35,552 nucleotides of DNA from NCBI GenBank assembly GCA_023133295.1, contig JAGLWT010000115.1, forward strand, positions 1 through 35,552, written 5' to 3'. Position numbers and translations under genes: made by a program. The notes under the pieces were generated by a model. That model saw only the letters and a program-made list of their open reading frames with translations, did no database searches and was not told the DNA's origin. The DNA is from a bacterium (GTDB lineage: Bacteria; AUK180). Every line of letters starts with the position of its first letter. Positions within the stretch are counted from its first letter, which is position 1. Positions 1 through 8,931 of the stretch are shown here, one piece after another.

Positions 1-2415
1 CTTTATGAGAAGATTGACGCGAAAGCGCGCCGTGAAAACACAATTACGGGTTTGAAATGTCTCTTCAGGGCGATAAGCGGGATAAAACCGCTCATTATAG
101 AGTTAGATGACGGGCAATGGGTAGATTCCGATACGGTGAACTTCTTCAAAGAACTTTTCAGAGCATCGGAGAAGCACTTCCTGGGAGTTATTTCGGAATG
201 CAGGTATGATGAAAAGGGACAGGCAATGCATTTTGACCTGGGAGATACCCAGGTCGAGCGGATGTCTCTTGAAAGCTTGCCTGCATCACAAGCCCGAAAA
301 ATTGTGGAAGACCGCCTCGGCGGTAAGGTTGACGACCGTCTTTTTGAATCGATCAAGGAAAGAAGTTCCGGAAATACATTTTACTTTGAGCAGACCGCAC
401 TCTTTATTCAGGAAACCGCTGCGATCGAAAAACGCGGCGGTGTATGGTACCTGAAGCAGAAGGACCTTGAGATCCCCGATAAGATAAGCTCAATCCTTAT
501 TTCCCGAATGGACCGCCTGGAGCATGAGATAAGACATATGGTGCATACCGCCGCTGTATTGGGAAGAGAATTCCCGGTGGATATACTCTCTCTGATGCTC
601 AGTGGTGAATTTGCCGATGATTCCCTTGAACGAGGCGAACAGTACGGTATTTGGGTGCCGCTTAATGAATTGAATTACATTTTCAGGTCCATTCTTTTCC
701 GTGATGCCGCCTATCAGATGCAATTGAAAAAAACTTTGAAGCATCTTCATCTGCTCGCCGCACATTCCATAGAGCAAAAATATGAAGCCCGTCTGTCTGA
801 ATATTATTCAGTTCTTGCTTTTCACTATCAAAGGGGAGAAGACGATGATAAGGCCCGTAAGTATTTATTGCTGGCCGCTGATGATGCGCTTTCAAAATAC
901 AAGAACGAGGACGCGCTCGGTCATTATTCGGACCTTCTGCCGCTTGTCGCAGACCGCGTGGAAGAATTGGGTATCCGCTCCAAGATAGGTGATATCAATC
1001 AGACACTTGGACATTGGAAAACCGCTCAAAAGGTCTTTGAGGACAACCTTTTGCTGGCAGAAAAACACGAAGTACTCTTGATCATCGATAAAGCGAGAAG
1101 TGACCTCGGTTCTCTGCTGCGGGCAAAGGGGGAGTATGATAGAGCGGAGTCCCTATATAAGGAGGTCTTAAAGAACACAAAGCGCCGCAAGGATCCCTTA
1201 GCGGAGGCGGTAGCAGAGGGCAACCTCGGTATAATTCATTATAAGAAGGGGAAATACGCGCAGGCGATCACTTCCTATGAGAAGGAATATGATATTGCGG
1301 AGAAATTGAATAATAAGGCTGTCATTTCAACCGCTCTGGGGAATCTGGGGCTGGTGTTCTATAAGAAGGGAGATCTGGACAAAGCGCATAAGAATTTCAG
1401 CAGAAAGATCCATCTGGATGAAAGGTCGGGTGATCTTTCAGGCAGTGTTTCCGCTATCGGCAATCTTGGCCTGGTCCTTTTGGATCAAGGTGATATTCAA
1501 GGCGCGATGACGCAATTCAAAAAACAGCTCAAGCTCTCAAAGCGCTTGGGTGACCGTTCCAGGATCAGCAGTGCAGTCGGACATCTGGGCAATGCCTATT
1601 GGGAACTTGGGCAATTGGATCAGGCGGAGCGGTCATTTCAGAAATATCATACGGTCTCCAAGGAATTGGGGGATCTGAACGGTGAAAGCATATCCATAGG
1701 CAATCTTGGCGTGATAAACCTCCAAAGGGGCAATTATGAGAAGGCCGCAGGGTATCTCAAGGAAAAACTGCGTATTGCGGAGAAGCTCGAAGACCCGGGC
1801 CAGATCGCCTATGCTCTCGGTAATCTCGGGATAGCCTGCATCGAGTCGGATGATATTCCCGCAGCAAAAGAGCATTTCTTGAGAGTAATATCCATCGCAA
1901 AGAAAATAGGCAATAAAATGGCGCAGATCATCAGCTTTGATAATCTGGCTAATCTCTTCAAAGAGGATGGTGAGTTTACAAAGGCAGCGTCATATTGTGA
2001 CAAGGCCGTTGAAATGGCAACTCTTGCGGGAGCCAAGGGAGTGCTGCCGACACTTTATTGTCATCGAGGGGAGAATCTCATGCATCTGAAGAAGTATGAC
2101 GAGGTATTAGAGGATATCAAAGAGGGTGAATCCATTGCCAAGGAACTTTCTCAAGCCGGTATGATATTTCAGATCAATATGCTGAGATTGCGTCTGGATG
2201 CCGCCCAGGGAAAGGCCTCCGATGCTGTAAGAAAGGCAACAAAATTTCTGGACGAGACTACGGACCAGGAAGATCTTGCAGCCGTCTATAAGCTGATCTG
2301 GGAAATATCCGCGGATGACAAGAGCAGGAAGGCAGCTATACGCATTTATACCAAGCTGAACAAGGCTCATTCCGCCTATAGATTCCGTCTCGCATTAAAG
2401 CATTTATCTCTCTGA
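1..2415 (+). CDS. ATPase-TPR signalling protein, 5' truncated
   Basis: The reading frame is open from the first base, so this is the C-terminal part (about 804 residues) of a larger protein. The TTG at 52 is internal, not a real start. The first 250 codons match the middle of the tandem-cyclase protein at 29642-33328: a degenerate Walker B (IIELDDGQWVD, about codons 37-47), the SSGNTFYFEQ motif seen there as SSGNPFYIEQ, and MQLKKTLKHLHLLAA matching MQLKKTLMRLHEAAA. From about 1180 to 2060 there are at least seven TPR units of 40 residues carrying the GNLG signature, the spacing typical of LGN-type protein-binding TPRs. The missing upstream part probably holds the Walker A motif and perhaps cyclase domains, by analogy with the paralogue. 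The role would be cytoplasmic signalling through protein contacts. The family assignment is good; the function is inferred. Confidence 0.85.
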   Translation, partial: LYEKIDAKARRENTITGLKCLFRAISGIKPLIIELDDGQWVDSDTVNFFKELFRASEKHFLGVISECRYDEKGQAMHFDLGDTQVERMSLESLPASQARKIVEDRLGGKVDDRLFESIKERSSGNTFYFEQTALFIQETAAIEKRGGVWYLKQKDLEIPDKISSILISRMDRLEHEIRHMVHTAAVLGREFPVDILSLMLSGEFADDSLERGEQYGIWVPLNELNYIFRSILFRDAAYQMQLKKTLKHLHLLAAHSIEQKYEARLSEYYSVLAFHYQRGEDDDKARKYLLLAADDALSKYKNEDALGHYSDLLPLVADRVEELGIRSKIGDINQTLGHWKTAQKVFEDNLLLAEKHEVLLIIDKARSDLGSLLRAKGEYDRAESLYKEVLKNTKRRKDPLAEAVAEGNLGIIHYKKGKYAQAITSYEKEYDIAEKLNNKAVISTALGNLGLVFYKKGDLDKAHKNFSRKIHLDERSGDLSGSVSAIGNLGLVLLDQGDIQGAMTQFKKQLKLSKRLGDRSRISSAVGHLGNAYWELGQLDQAERSFQKYHTVSKELGDLNGESISIGNLGVINLQRGNYEKAAGYLKEKLRIAEKLEDPGQIAYALGNLGIACIESDDIPAAKEHFLRVISIAKKIGNKMAQIISFDNLANLFKEDGEFTKAASYCDKAVEMATLAGAKGVLPTLYCHRGENLMHLKKYDEVLEDIKEGESIAKELSQAGMIFQINMLRLRLDAAQGKASDAVRKATKFLDETTDQEDLAAVYKLIWEISADDKSRKAAIRIYTKLNKAHSAYRFRLALKHLSL

Positions 2416-2455
2416 ATTACTCCCGAAAAACATCAGGAATTATTTCACCGATTTG

Positions 2456-2484
2456 TTGATTTTCCCATATTAATAGGTTATAAT
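2456..2484 (+). promoter_or_regulatory. sigma-70 promoter of the rnf operon
   Basis: TTGATT (2456-2461) and a perfect TATAAT (2479-2484) are separated by 17 bases. They lie 43 bases upstream of the rnfC ATG, with a GGGAAAAGGA ribosome site just before the start. Confidence 0.75.
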
Positions 2485-2526
2485 TATTTGGTAATTTTTC
2501 AAATATTATAGGGAAAAGGAGCGTTT

Positions 2527-3846
2527 ATGGGACTCTTAACTTTTAAGAAGGGAATACATCCCCCGGATATGAAATTCCTGGCAAAGGAAAAAAAGATCCG
2601 GCGCATTGAAGCGCCGAAGGAGCTATATGTGCCTATGAGTCAGCACATAGGAGCACCGGCGAAATGCGTCGTGAATAAGGGAGATGAGGTGAAAGCGGGA
2701 TCGCTGATCGGAGAAAAAGGCGGATTTGTTTCCACAAATATCCATTCTCCTGTATCGGGTGTTGTGAAAGCGGTAATAGATCATCCCACAGTATTCGGAA
2801 CAAAGGTGCAGACAGTCGTAATAGAGAATGACGGAAAGAATGAAAAGGCCTATCTTGACCCGGCGAAGCAATCCGCTGTTGAAACGATCGTACCCGGTAT
2901 TCTTGCCGGCGGTATCGTGGGAATGGGCGGCGCCACCTTCCCGACCCATGTGAAACTTTCTCCGCCCGCGGATAAACCGATTGATACCATTATTATAAAC
3001 GGGGCGGAATGCGAACCCTATCTTACCAGTGATTACCGCCTTATGCTGGAAACTCCTGAAAAAGTAGTCGCGGGACTTGAAATATTTATGAAAGCGGTTT
3101 CCGCCAAGAAGGGCTATATCGGTATTGAAGCCAATAAGAAAGATGTTCACGGCATATTTTCGAAGCTCTTGAAAGACAGGGATGACATGGAAGTTTCTTT
3201 ACTTCAGACCAAATATCCCCAGGGTGCTGAAAAACAGCTTATATACGCGATCTTGAAGCGTGTGGTTCCCGCCGGCGGCCTCCCGATGGATGTCGGTGTC
3301 GTTGTTCAGAATTCCGGTACTGCCGCTGCGGTGGATGAACTCTTTTCGGAAGGGAAGCCCCTTTTTGAAAGGGTAGTGACCGTAACCGGAAACGGTGTCA
3401 AAGAGCCCGGTAATTTTATTTTCCCTGTCGGCGCCACATTAGAATTCGCCATCGAACAGGCAGGCGGATTGACAGATGACGCGGCGAAGGTCATAATGGG
3501 CGGCCCGATGATGGGGTTCTCAGTCGATAATCTGAAGATCGCAGTAAATAAAGGTACTTCAGGGATCTTGGTCCTAACTGAAAATGAGGTGATGAAGGAA
3601 GATTACGATGTATGTATAAGATGCGGTAAATGTATCGATGTATGTCCGATGTACCTCTCACCATACAAATACATTGAATTGGGCGAGCAGAAATTGTACA
3701 CAGAGGCGGAGCGATGGAATGTGATGGACTGTATTGAATGCGGCTCCTGCGTTTATACATGCCCCTCCAAACGCCCGATGATACAATTCATAAAGGCGGA
3801 AAAAGCAAAGATCACCGAGCAAAGAAGAAAGGAGGCGGCCAAATGA
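2527..3846 (+). CDS. rnfC: Ion-translocating oxidoreductase subunit RnfC
   Basis: RnfC is the peripheral, NADH-facing subunit of the Rnf complex, which couples ferredoxin:NAD electron transfer to Na+ or H+ pumping. The 439-residue protein has the usual N-terminal barrel-sandwich region, the GGATFPTH stretch, and the NGAECEPYLTSDY segment of the flavin/NADH-binding core. Two 4Fe-4S sites follow near the C-terminus (CIRCGKCIDVCP at 363-374 and CIECGSCVYTCP at 402-413). It lacks the long Ala/Lys-rich C-terminal extension of enterobacterial RnfC. The ATG follows AAAGGA with good spacing. It is the first gene of the operon and overlaps rnfD by 4 bases (ATGA). Confidence 0.96.
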   Translation: MGLLTFKKGIHPPDMKFLAKEKKIRRIEAPKELYVPMSQHIGAPAKCVVNKGDEVKAGSLIGEKGGFVSTNIHSPVSGVVKAVIDHPTVFGTKVQTVVIENDGKNEKAYLDPAKQSAVETIVPGILAGGIVGMGGATFPTHVKLSPPADKPIDTIIINGAECEPYLTSDYRLMLETPEKVVAGLEIFMKAVSAKKGYIGIEANKKDVHGIFSKLLKDRDDMEVSLLQTKYPQGAEKQLIYAILKRVVPAGGLPMDVGVVVQNSGTAAAVDELFSEGKPLFERVVTVTGNGVKEPGNFIFPVGATLEFAIEQAGGLTDDAAKVIMGGPMMGFSVDNLKIAVNKGTSGILVLTENEVMKEDYDVCIRCGKCIDVCPMYLSPYKYIELGEQKLYTEAERWNVMDCIECGSCVYTCPSKRPMIQFIKAEKAKITEQRRKEAAK

Positions 3847-4919
3847 AAAAGTTCTATATGTCGACCTCTCCTCATGTATTCTCCCGGGATTCTGTTAAAA
3901 AGGTCATGTGGAATGTTAATCTTGCCCTTCTTCCTGCAGCTGTCTGGGCGATCCTCAGATTCGGAATGGATGCGTTCATCTCGATGCTCGTCGCCATTAC
4001 CGCTGCTGTTCTCGCAGAATGGCTCTTTGCTAAATTGTTTAAACAGAAGATCCGCCTTTGGGACGGTTCGGCTTTTCTGACCGGACTTTTGATGTCAATG
4101 ACATTGCCTCCGGGAATGCCGATAATCTTCCTGATCGTAGGTGCGTTCTTTGCTATCGGCTTCGGAAAAGCGGTATTCGGCGGACTGGGATACAATCCCT
4201 TCAACCCCGCGCTTATAGGCCGGGCTTTTCTGGCGGCTTCATGGCCTGTTGCCGTCATTACATGGAAAGAGCCCACGGTCGGCGCGCTTTCGTCTATTTC
4301 CGCGGAAGCCGCGGGTACCCTGGCCTCTACTATTCCAGTGGAAGCAGTTGATACGATCACGAGCGCGACCCCGCTGGGTGCTTTGGGGCAGGCCTTCAGT
4401 CTCAATACTCAGGGAGTTATCGACGGCGCTCAATTGGATGCCGTTACGGGTGCGCTATCTTCAAAGGAAAGCATACTGGACCTCTTTCTTGGAAATATCG
4501 GCGGTTCCTTAGGCGAAATATCCGCATTGCTTCTGCTTCTCGGCGGCCTTTACCTTCTTTGGAAGAAGATCATTACTTGGCATATTCCCGTTGTGTATAT
4601 TCTCACGGTGGGCCTTTTAAGCTGGGTCTTCGGCGGAAAGGGACTGATGGATGGGAGTTTCCTCTTCAGTATATTCGCGGGCGGTGTATTTCTCGGCGCT
4701 TTCTTTATGGCGACAGACCTCGTTACATCCCCGATGTACAGCAATGGCAAAATGATATACGCATTTCTTGCAGGTGTGCTTGTGGTAATGATAAGAAGAT
4801 ACGGAGGATACCCCGAGGGTGTCTGCTATTCCATTTTGATAATGAATGCGTTCGTTCCTATTATTGATAGATTTACGAAACCCAAACCCTTTGGTTATGT
4901 GAAGGAGGTGAGCAAATGA
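3843..4919 (+). CDS. rnfD: Ion-translocating oxidoreductase subunit RnfD
   Basis: RnfD is an integral membrane subunit with covalently bound FMN. I chose the ATG at 3843 (358 residues), because AAAGGAGG at 3828-3835 lies 7 bases before it and the protein then begins MKKFYMSTSPH, as RnfD proteins do. A longer open frame from 3738 only overlaps rnfC. Many hydrophobic helices are seen, and the motif SATPLG places the predicted flavin-bearing threonine at Thr176. GYNPFNPALIGRAFL (116-130) and TDLVTSP near the end are family signatures. It overlaps rnfC and rnfG by 4 bases each, implying translational coupling. Confidence 0.96.
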   Translation: MKKFYMSTSPHVFSRDSVKKVMWNVNLALLPAAVWAILRFGMDAFISMLVAITAAVLAEWLFAKLFKQKIRLWDGSAFLTGLLMSMTLPPGMPIIFLIVGAFFAIGFGKAVFGGLGYNPFNPALIGRAFLAASWPVAVITWKEPTVGALSSISAEAAGTLASTIPVEAVDTITSATPLGALGQAFSLNTQGVIDGAQLDAVTGALSSKESILDLFLGNIGGSLGEISALLLLLGGLYLLWKKIITWHIPVVYILTVGLLSWVFGGKGLMDGSFLFSIFAGGVFLGAFFMATDLVTSPMYSNGKMIYAFLAGVLVVMIRRYGGYPEGVCYSILIMNAFVPIIDRFTKPKPFGYVKEVSK

Positions 4920-5533
4920 AAGATACCATGAAATTTGTGATCACTTTGCTTTTGGTAACACTGATCTCCGCCTTTGTGCTTTCTTTCCTATACTCAAAGG
5001 TACAGGATAAGATAGAAGCACAGAAAAAAGCGGCGGAGAATGACGCTATTAATTTCGTTCTCGATGATCCCGCTGAGATCGAGAAATTTGAAGAAGACGG
5101 CCTGAAATACTGGAAAGGTACCGATAAAAAGGGTGTTTTCTCCGGTTACGCCGTCCTTTGCGAGGCACCGGGTTTTTCCAGCACGATTAAGATCATCGCG
5201 GGATGCAATGAAGACGGCCGGATCATTAAGATAAAGATTATCGACCAGGCGGAAACCCCGGGACTGGGCGCGAATATGGAAGTTGTCCAGACCAATAAAT
5301 ACATATGGGATTTTATAACAGGCAAAAAGAGAGAAGCTGTTTCACCTATTCCCTTTTTCCAGGAGCAGTTCTTCGGGAAATCCTATGGTGAATTAAGAGT
5401 AGTTAAAGAACCACCCAAGGAGGGGAGTGGAGAGATCGAAACGCTGACCGGCGCTACGATCTCCTCGCAGGCCGCGGTGGATGCCATTAAGGCCGGTATC
5501 GGGAAACTTCTCGAAAGGGAGGGAAGCAAATGA
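4916..5533 (+). CDS. rnfG: Ion-translocating oxidoreductase subunit RnfG
   Basis: RnfG carries a covalently attached FMN on the outer face of the membrane. The 205-residue protein has one N-terminal membrane helix (about 7-27) and an FMN-binding domain. The flavinylation motif LTGATIS puts the modified threonine at Thr181. PGLGANM (115-121) is also typical. The start is set by AAGGAGGT at 4902-4909. Covalent FMN attachment needs an ApbE flavin transferase, and none is encoded in this window. It overlaps rnfD and rnfE by 4 bases. Confidence 0.95.
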   Translation: MKDTMKFVITLLLVTLISAFVLSFLYSKVQDKIEAQKKAAENDAINFVLDDPAEIEKFEEDGLKYWKGTDKKGVFSGYAVLCEAPGFSSTIKIIAGCNEDGRIIKIKIIDQAETPGLGANMEVVQTNKYIWDFITGKKREAVSPIPFFQEQFFGKSYGELRVVKEPPKEGSGEIETLTGATISSQAAVDAIKAGIGKLLEREGSK

Positions 5534-6129
5534 AGGTCTTAAAGATAATAAAGAATGGAATATTATCGGAAAACCCGGTTTTCCGTCTGCTGCTGGGGCT
5601 CTGTCCCACGCTTGCCGTAACTACTTCGGCAAATAATGCCATCGGTATGGGGCTTGCCACAACATTCGTTCTTGTCATGTCGAATGTCATCGTTTCAATG
5701 ATCAAGGGATTCATTCCCGCGAAGGTGCGCATACCCGCGTTCATCGTTGTAATAGCGACATTTGTTACTATCGTTCAATTTGTTATGGCGGGATTTCTGC
5801 CCGAACTCAACAAGAGTCTGGGGCTGTTTATTCCGCTCATAGTTGTCAACTGTATCATTATGGGTCGCGCGGAGGCCTTTGCCAGTAAAAATAATACTTT
5901 CCTCGCAGCGGTTGACGGCATAGCGATGGGTATCGGATTTACACTTGCCCTCACATTGATAGGCGGTGTCAGAGAAATTCTCGGTTCGAATACATTCTTC
6001 GGATATCTTGTTCTGCCGCAGAGCTATAAACCCATGTTGTTCTTCATTCTTTCTCCCGGCGGCTTCTTTACCATGGGAGTTCTTCTGGCATTTTTCAATT
6101 GGATCTCATCAAGGAAAAAGGAGGCATAA
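5530..6129 (+). CDS. rnfE: Ion-translocating oxidoreductase subunit RnfE
   Basis: A 199-residue membrane protein of the RnfA/RnfE (NqrD/NqrE) family with about six helices. Two cysteines sit at the family positions: Cys25 in LGLCPTLA and Cys108 in VVNCIIMG. In solved Nqr/Rnf structures the equivalent cysteines of the A and E subunits together hold an intramembrane iron-sulfur cluster, and the matching pair is present in rnfA next door. The start overlaps the rnfG stop, with a GGGAGG ribosome site. The rnfA start directly abuts its stop. Confidence 0.95.
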   Translation: MKVLKIIKNGILSENPVFRLLLGLCPTLAVTTSANNAIGMGLATTFVLVMSNVIVSMIKGFIPAKVRIPAFIVVIATFVTIVQFVMAGFLPELNKSLGLFIPLIVVNCIIMGRAEAFASKNNTFLAAVDGIAMGIGFTLALTLIGGVREILGSNTFFGYLVLPQSYKPMLFFILSPGGFFTMGVLLAFFNWISSRKKEA

Positions 6130-6732
6130 ATGGATTTCGGAAGATTATTCGTTATCGCCATATCCGCAATTTTTGTGAACAACTTTGTTCTGGCCAGATT
6201 CCTTGGTATTTGTCCGTATCTTGGTGTTTCAAAGAAGTGGGATTCAGCTTTGGGAATGGGCATTGCCGTAATATTTGTTATGACGCTCGCTTCCTTCATT
6301 ACCTGGATAGTTCAGCATTTTCTGCTTGCCCCGCCATCCGGGAAGTATGATCTCACAGATATTCTTCAGACCATTGCTTTCATTCTTACCATAGCCGCAT
6401 TGGTGCAATTCGTTGAGATAGTTATGAAAAAAGCGATGCCCGACCTTTATAAGGCATTGGGTATCTATCTTCCGCTCATCACGACCAATTGCGCGATCCT
6501 CGGCGTGACTTTGCTGAATATCAAGAACGATTACAATCTGATAGAGTCGATCGTATTCGGAATTTCCGCCGGAGTCGGCTTCACATTAGCGCTCTTGATG
6601 ATGGCGAGCATTCGTGAAAGGCTTGAGTCGGCAAAGGTGCCAAAGGTATTTAAGGGCATAGCCATCGCTCTGATAGTCGCGGCCTTGATGTCGCTGTCCT
6701 TCACCGGTTTTTCCGGTCTGATCGCGGAGTAG
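6130..6732 (+). CDS. rnfA: Ion-translocating oxidoreductase subunit RnfA
   Basis: A 200-residue, six-helix membrane protein, homologous to RnfE and packed against it in inverted orientation in known structures. Cys28 (LGICPYLG) and Cys121 (TTNCAILG) are the expected intramembrane Fe-S ligands. NNFVLARFLG (17-26) is a strong RnfA signature and separates it from RnfE. The ATG follows the rnfE TAA with no gap, and AAAAAGGAGG lies just upstream inside rnfE. rnfB begins 3 bases after its stop. Confidence 0.95.
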   Translation: MDFGRLFVIAISAIFVNNFVLARFLGICPYLGVSKKWDSALGMGIAVIFVMTLASFITWIVQHFLLAPPSGKYDLTDILQTIAFILTIAALVQFVEIVMKKAMPDLYKALGIYLPLITTNCAILGVTLLNIKNDYNLIESIVFGISAGVGFTLALLMMASIRERLESAKVPKVFKGIAIALIVAALMSLSFTGFSGLIAE

Positions 6733-6735
6733 AAA

Positions 6736-7797
6736 ATGACACTTATACTAATATCTATAGTGGTACTTGTTTCGCTGGGAGTGCTCTTCGGCATTGCTCT
6801 CGGTGTCGCGAACAAGGTATTTTATGTAAAGGAGGACCCCCGTATCGCGAAGATAGAGGAGTCCCTTCCGGGGGCCAATTGCGGAGCGTGCGGATATCCC
6901 GGATGCGCTGCCTATGCGGAAGCGGTTATCAAGGGAGAGGATATCGATAAATGTACTCCCGGCGGGAAGGACGCTATTGCCGCTCTCGGAGAGGTCATGG
7001 GCAAGAAAGCAGGTAAACAGAAGACCCGAAAGATCGCATATCTTATATGTCAGGGTGATCGGGAACTCGCACCCCGCAGATCGGAGTATACGGGTGTTAA
7101 GTCGTGCGCCGAGGTCAAGCTGGTCGGCGGCGGCGATAAATCATGTTCTTACGGGTGTTTCGGTTACGGTGACTGCGAAGATGTCTGCCCGTTCGATGCC
7201 ATTCATATAATGGAGAACGGCCTGCCCGAGGTGGATGAGCAGAAGTGTACGGCCTGTGGAAAATGTATTGTCGCCTGTCCTCAGAATGTGCTGATCCTTC
7301 AGCCGGTAGATAAAGAGGTTCTGATCCGTTGTGTCAATCATGAGCCCGCAAAGGATGTGATGAAAGAATGTAAGGTCGGCTGTATTTCCTGTTCTATGTG
7401 TTTCCGAGCATGCCCGATCGACGGCGCGATCACAATGGAAGATAATCTTGCGATAATGCATTACGAGGAATGTGTCGATTGCGGAATATGCGCTCAGGTC
7501 TGTCCCAAGAACAGTATCACGGATAAAAGGTCGCAAGAGAGAAAGATCCCGGTGATCAACGAAGAGAAATGTAACGCTTGTACCCTTTGTTACAGGAAAT
7601 GTCCGGTAGATGCCATAATCGGGGGCAAACCCAAAGAAAAGCATGTGATTAAGGAAGAGCAGTGTATCGGCTGTCTGAAATGTTATGATGTATGCCGTTT
7701 CGATGCTATCGACCTTGTAAAAGAGAGGCCGAAAACAATTGAATTTTATAAGGATAAGAAGTATAATAGAACAGATGGAGAGCATGTGAAGAAATGA
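6736..7797 (+). CDS. rnfB: Ion-translocating oxidoreductase subunit RnfB, multi-cluster form
   Basis: RnfB is the ferredoxin-accepting subunit. The 353-residue protein has an N-terminal membrane helix (about 3-25), then the 4Fe-4S domain CGACGYPGC with Cys49, 52, 57 and 73. Six more ferredoxin-type cysteine sets follow: CSYGCFGYGDCEDVCP, CTACGKCIVACP, CISCSMCFRACP, CVDCGICAQVCP, CNACTLCYRKCP and CIGCLKCYDVC. That makes seven predicted clusters, as in the long clostridial/acetogen forms; enterobacterial RnfB has three and about 190 residues. The last set ends CRF rather than CP. The stop overlaps the next gene by 4 bases. Confidence 0.95.
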   Translation: MTLILISIVVLVSLGVLFGIALGVANKVFYVKEDPRIAKIEESLPGANCGACGYPGCAAYAEAVIKGEDIDKCTPGGKDAIAALGEVMGKKAGKQKTRKIAYLICQGDRELAPRRSEYTGVKSCAEVKLVGGGDKSCSYGCFGYGDCEDVCPFDAIHIMENGLPEVDEQKCTACGKCIVACPQNVLILQPVDKEVLIRCVNHEPAKDVMKECKVGCISCSMCFRACPIDGAITMEDNLAIMHYEECVDCGICAQVCPKNSITDKRSQERKIPVINEEKCNACTLCYRKCPVDAIIGGKPKEKHVIKEEQCIGCLKCYDVCRFDAIDLVKERPKTIEFYKDKKYNRTDGEHVKK

Positions 7798-8588
7798 TAG
7801 ACATTCATTCCCACATTATTCCCGGTATCGATGATGGATCTAAGAGTCTGGACGAGAGCTTTAAATACCTGAAAACTTTTCGGGAATTGGGCTTCAAGGG
7901 CGTGGTTCTTACGCCGCATTTCTATCCGGGTTTCTTTGAGACATCACCTGAAAAAACACTTAAATTAACCAAAGAGGTCGCTTCTTATATGAAGAAGTAC
8001 TTCCAGGATTCGATGGAATTTTTCCCGGGAACCGAGGTTTACCTTTCGGAGGAAACTCTTGATCTGATACTGCAGAAGAAGGTTCTGACCATGAACAATA
8101 ATGGCAGATACATACTTTTTGAAACGGATTTTTCATTTATGCTGCCGAATCTCGAAGAAATGATAAAAACCCTTCAGCACAATGGATATATGCTTATCTG
8201 GGCTCACCCGGAGAGGAATACCAAGATATGTGAGAATCCCGAAATATTGAAAACCTATATTGATCTGGATGTCCTTACGCAGATGAATCTCGGCAGCCTT
8301 GCAGGACAATTCGGCGGCAGGATACAGCATACGGCAAAGCATCTGCTGCAATCGGATATGATACATTTCATAGGGACGGATTGTCATTGTGACGGGAAGA
8401 GGGGTAATTATATCAAGCAGGCACTGGATGTTTTTGAGGATTGTGTAAATCCCGAATTGAAAGATATCATCCTTGAAACATACCCTAAGAGGATGCTTGC
8501 GGGTGAGATCATCTATCCTTTTCCATATAAAAATGTCAGGAAATCCCGCGTGAAGCGTGTATTGAATTTCTTCGGTATAGGGAAATAG
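7794..8588 (+). CDS. CpsB/YwqE-type PHP-family tyrosine-protein phosphatase
   Basis: A 264-residue PHP-fold metalloenzyme of the CpsB/CapC/YwqE type. In characterised members these Mn-dependent enzymes remove phosphate from bacterial tyrosine kinases that control capsule or exopolysaccharide export. The metal-binding motifs are visible: IDIHSHIIPGIDDG at the N-terminus (His5, His7, Asp13), TPHFYP, WAHPERN and IGTDCHC. The length fits the family (about 250-260). The ATG overlaps the rnfB stop, so it is co-translated with Rnf, which is unusual because no kinase or polysaccharide gene is nearby. Family confidence is high; its substrate is unknown. Confidence 0.88.
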   Translation: MIDIHSHIIPGIDDGSKSLDESFKYLKTFRELGFKGVVLTPHFYPGFFETSPEKTLKLTKEVASYMKKYFQDSMEFFPGTEVYLSEETLDLILQKKVLTMNNNGRYILFETDFSFMLPNLEEMIKTLQHNGYMLIWAHPERNTKICENPEILKTYIDLDVLTQMNLGSLAGQFGGRIQHTAKHLLQSDMIHFIGTDCHCDGKRGNYIKQALDVFEDCVNPELKDIILETYPKRMLAGEIIYPFPYKNVRKSRVKRVLNFFGIGK

Positions 8589-8590
8589 TT

Positions 8591-8764
8591 ATGTACGAGA
8601 TCAGTATCCTTTTGGTATTGACCTTTTTCCATTTCTTTTTATTTACTTTGGCCTGCTATCTGAGAAAGAGGTCTCTTGAAGGCGGTAAATTCTTCAAGAG
8701 CCGCTCGACCCCGGATAGAGATAAGAAACCGTTCTTTTTCGGCGCGCTCAGAGACGATCACTGA
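8591..8764 (+). CDS. Small membrane protein, 57 residues
   Basis: An ATG 2 bases after the phosphatase stop opens a 57-codon frame ending in TGA at 8762. The product starts MYEISILLVLTFFHFFLFTL, one hydrophobic helix of about 20 residues. A basic stretch (LRKRS) and a charged, soluble tail ending ALRDDH follow. The tight spacing suggests translational coupling, although no clear ribosome site is seen. I recognise no family. It is most likely the last gene of the rnf operon; a chance frame cannot be excluded. Confidence 0.5.
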   Translation: MYEISILLVLTFFHFFLFTLACYLRKRSLEGGKFFKSRSTPDRDKKPFFFGALRDDH

Positions 8765-8931
8765 TTTACCTTCTGCATTGGAAGAAGTGTATATGCAACA
8801 AGGTCCCGTCTCTTTAAATGTTATAAAGATATTCTGGTAGCATAAGAATAGACCGCCCCAATGTTGGCGAAGTTATAGTACTTCTTCAGCGTTTAAGTTG
8901 TTTATGGTAGAAGATTTAAATATAGTGAAGT
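8765..8931. other. Intergenic spacer, no recognised feature
   Basis: The spacer between the rnf operon and the chemosensory promoter holds no open frame of note. GAAGAAGT (about 8779) and ACTTCTTC (about 8879) could pair over a long distance, but I see no intrinsic terminator with a T-run and no known riboswitch core. Confidence 0.4.

Noticed and set aside
52..2415. A gene starting at the TTG at 52
   Set aside because: The same frame is open back to base 1 and the upstream codons fit the family, so the gene is cut by the window edge.
2623..3150. A 175-residue minus-strand frame inside rnfC
   Set aside because: It is antisense to a clearly conserved gene, with no ribosome site or recognisable domain.
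3738..3842. A longer N-terminus for RnfD
   Set aside because: It overlaps rnfC, encodes no RnfD-like sequence and ignores the AAAGGAGG site before the ATG at 3843.
7141..7785. A 214-residue minus-strand frame inside rnfB
   Set aside because: It is a mirror of the cysteine-rich rnfB coding sequence, with no domain of its own.
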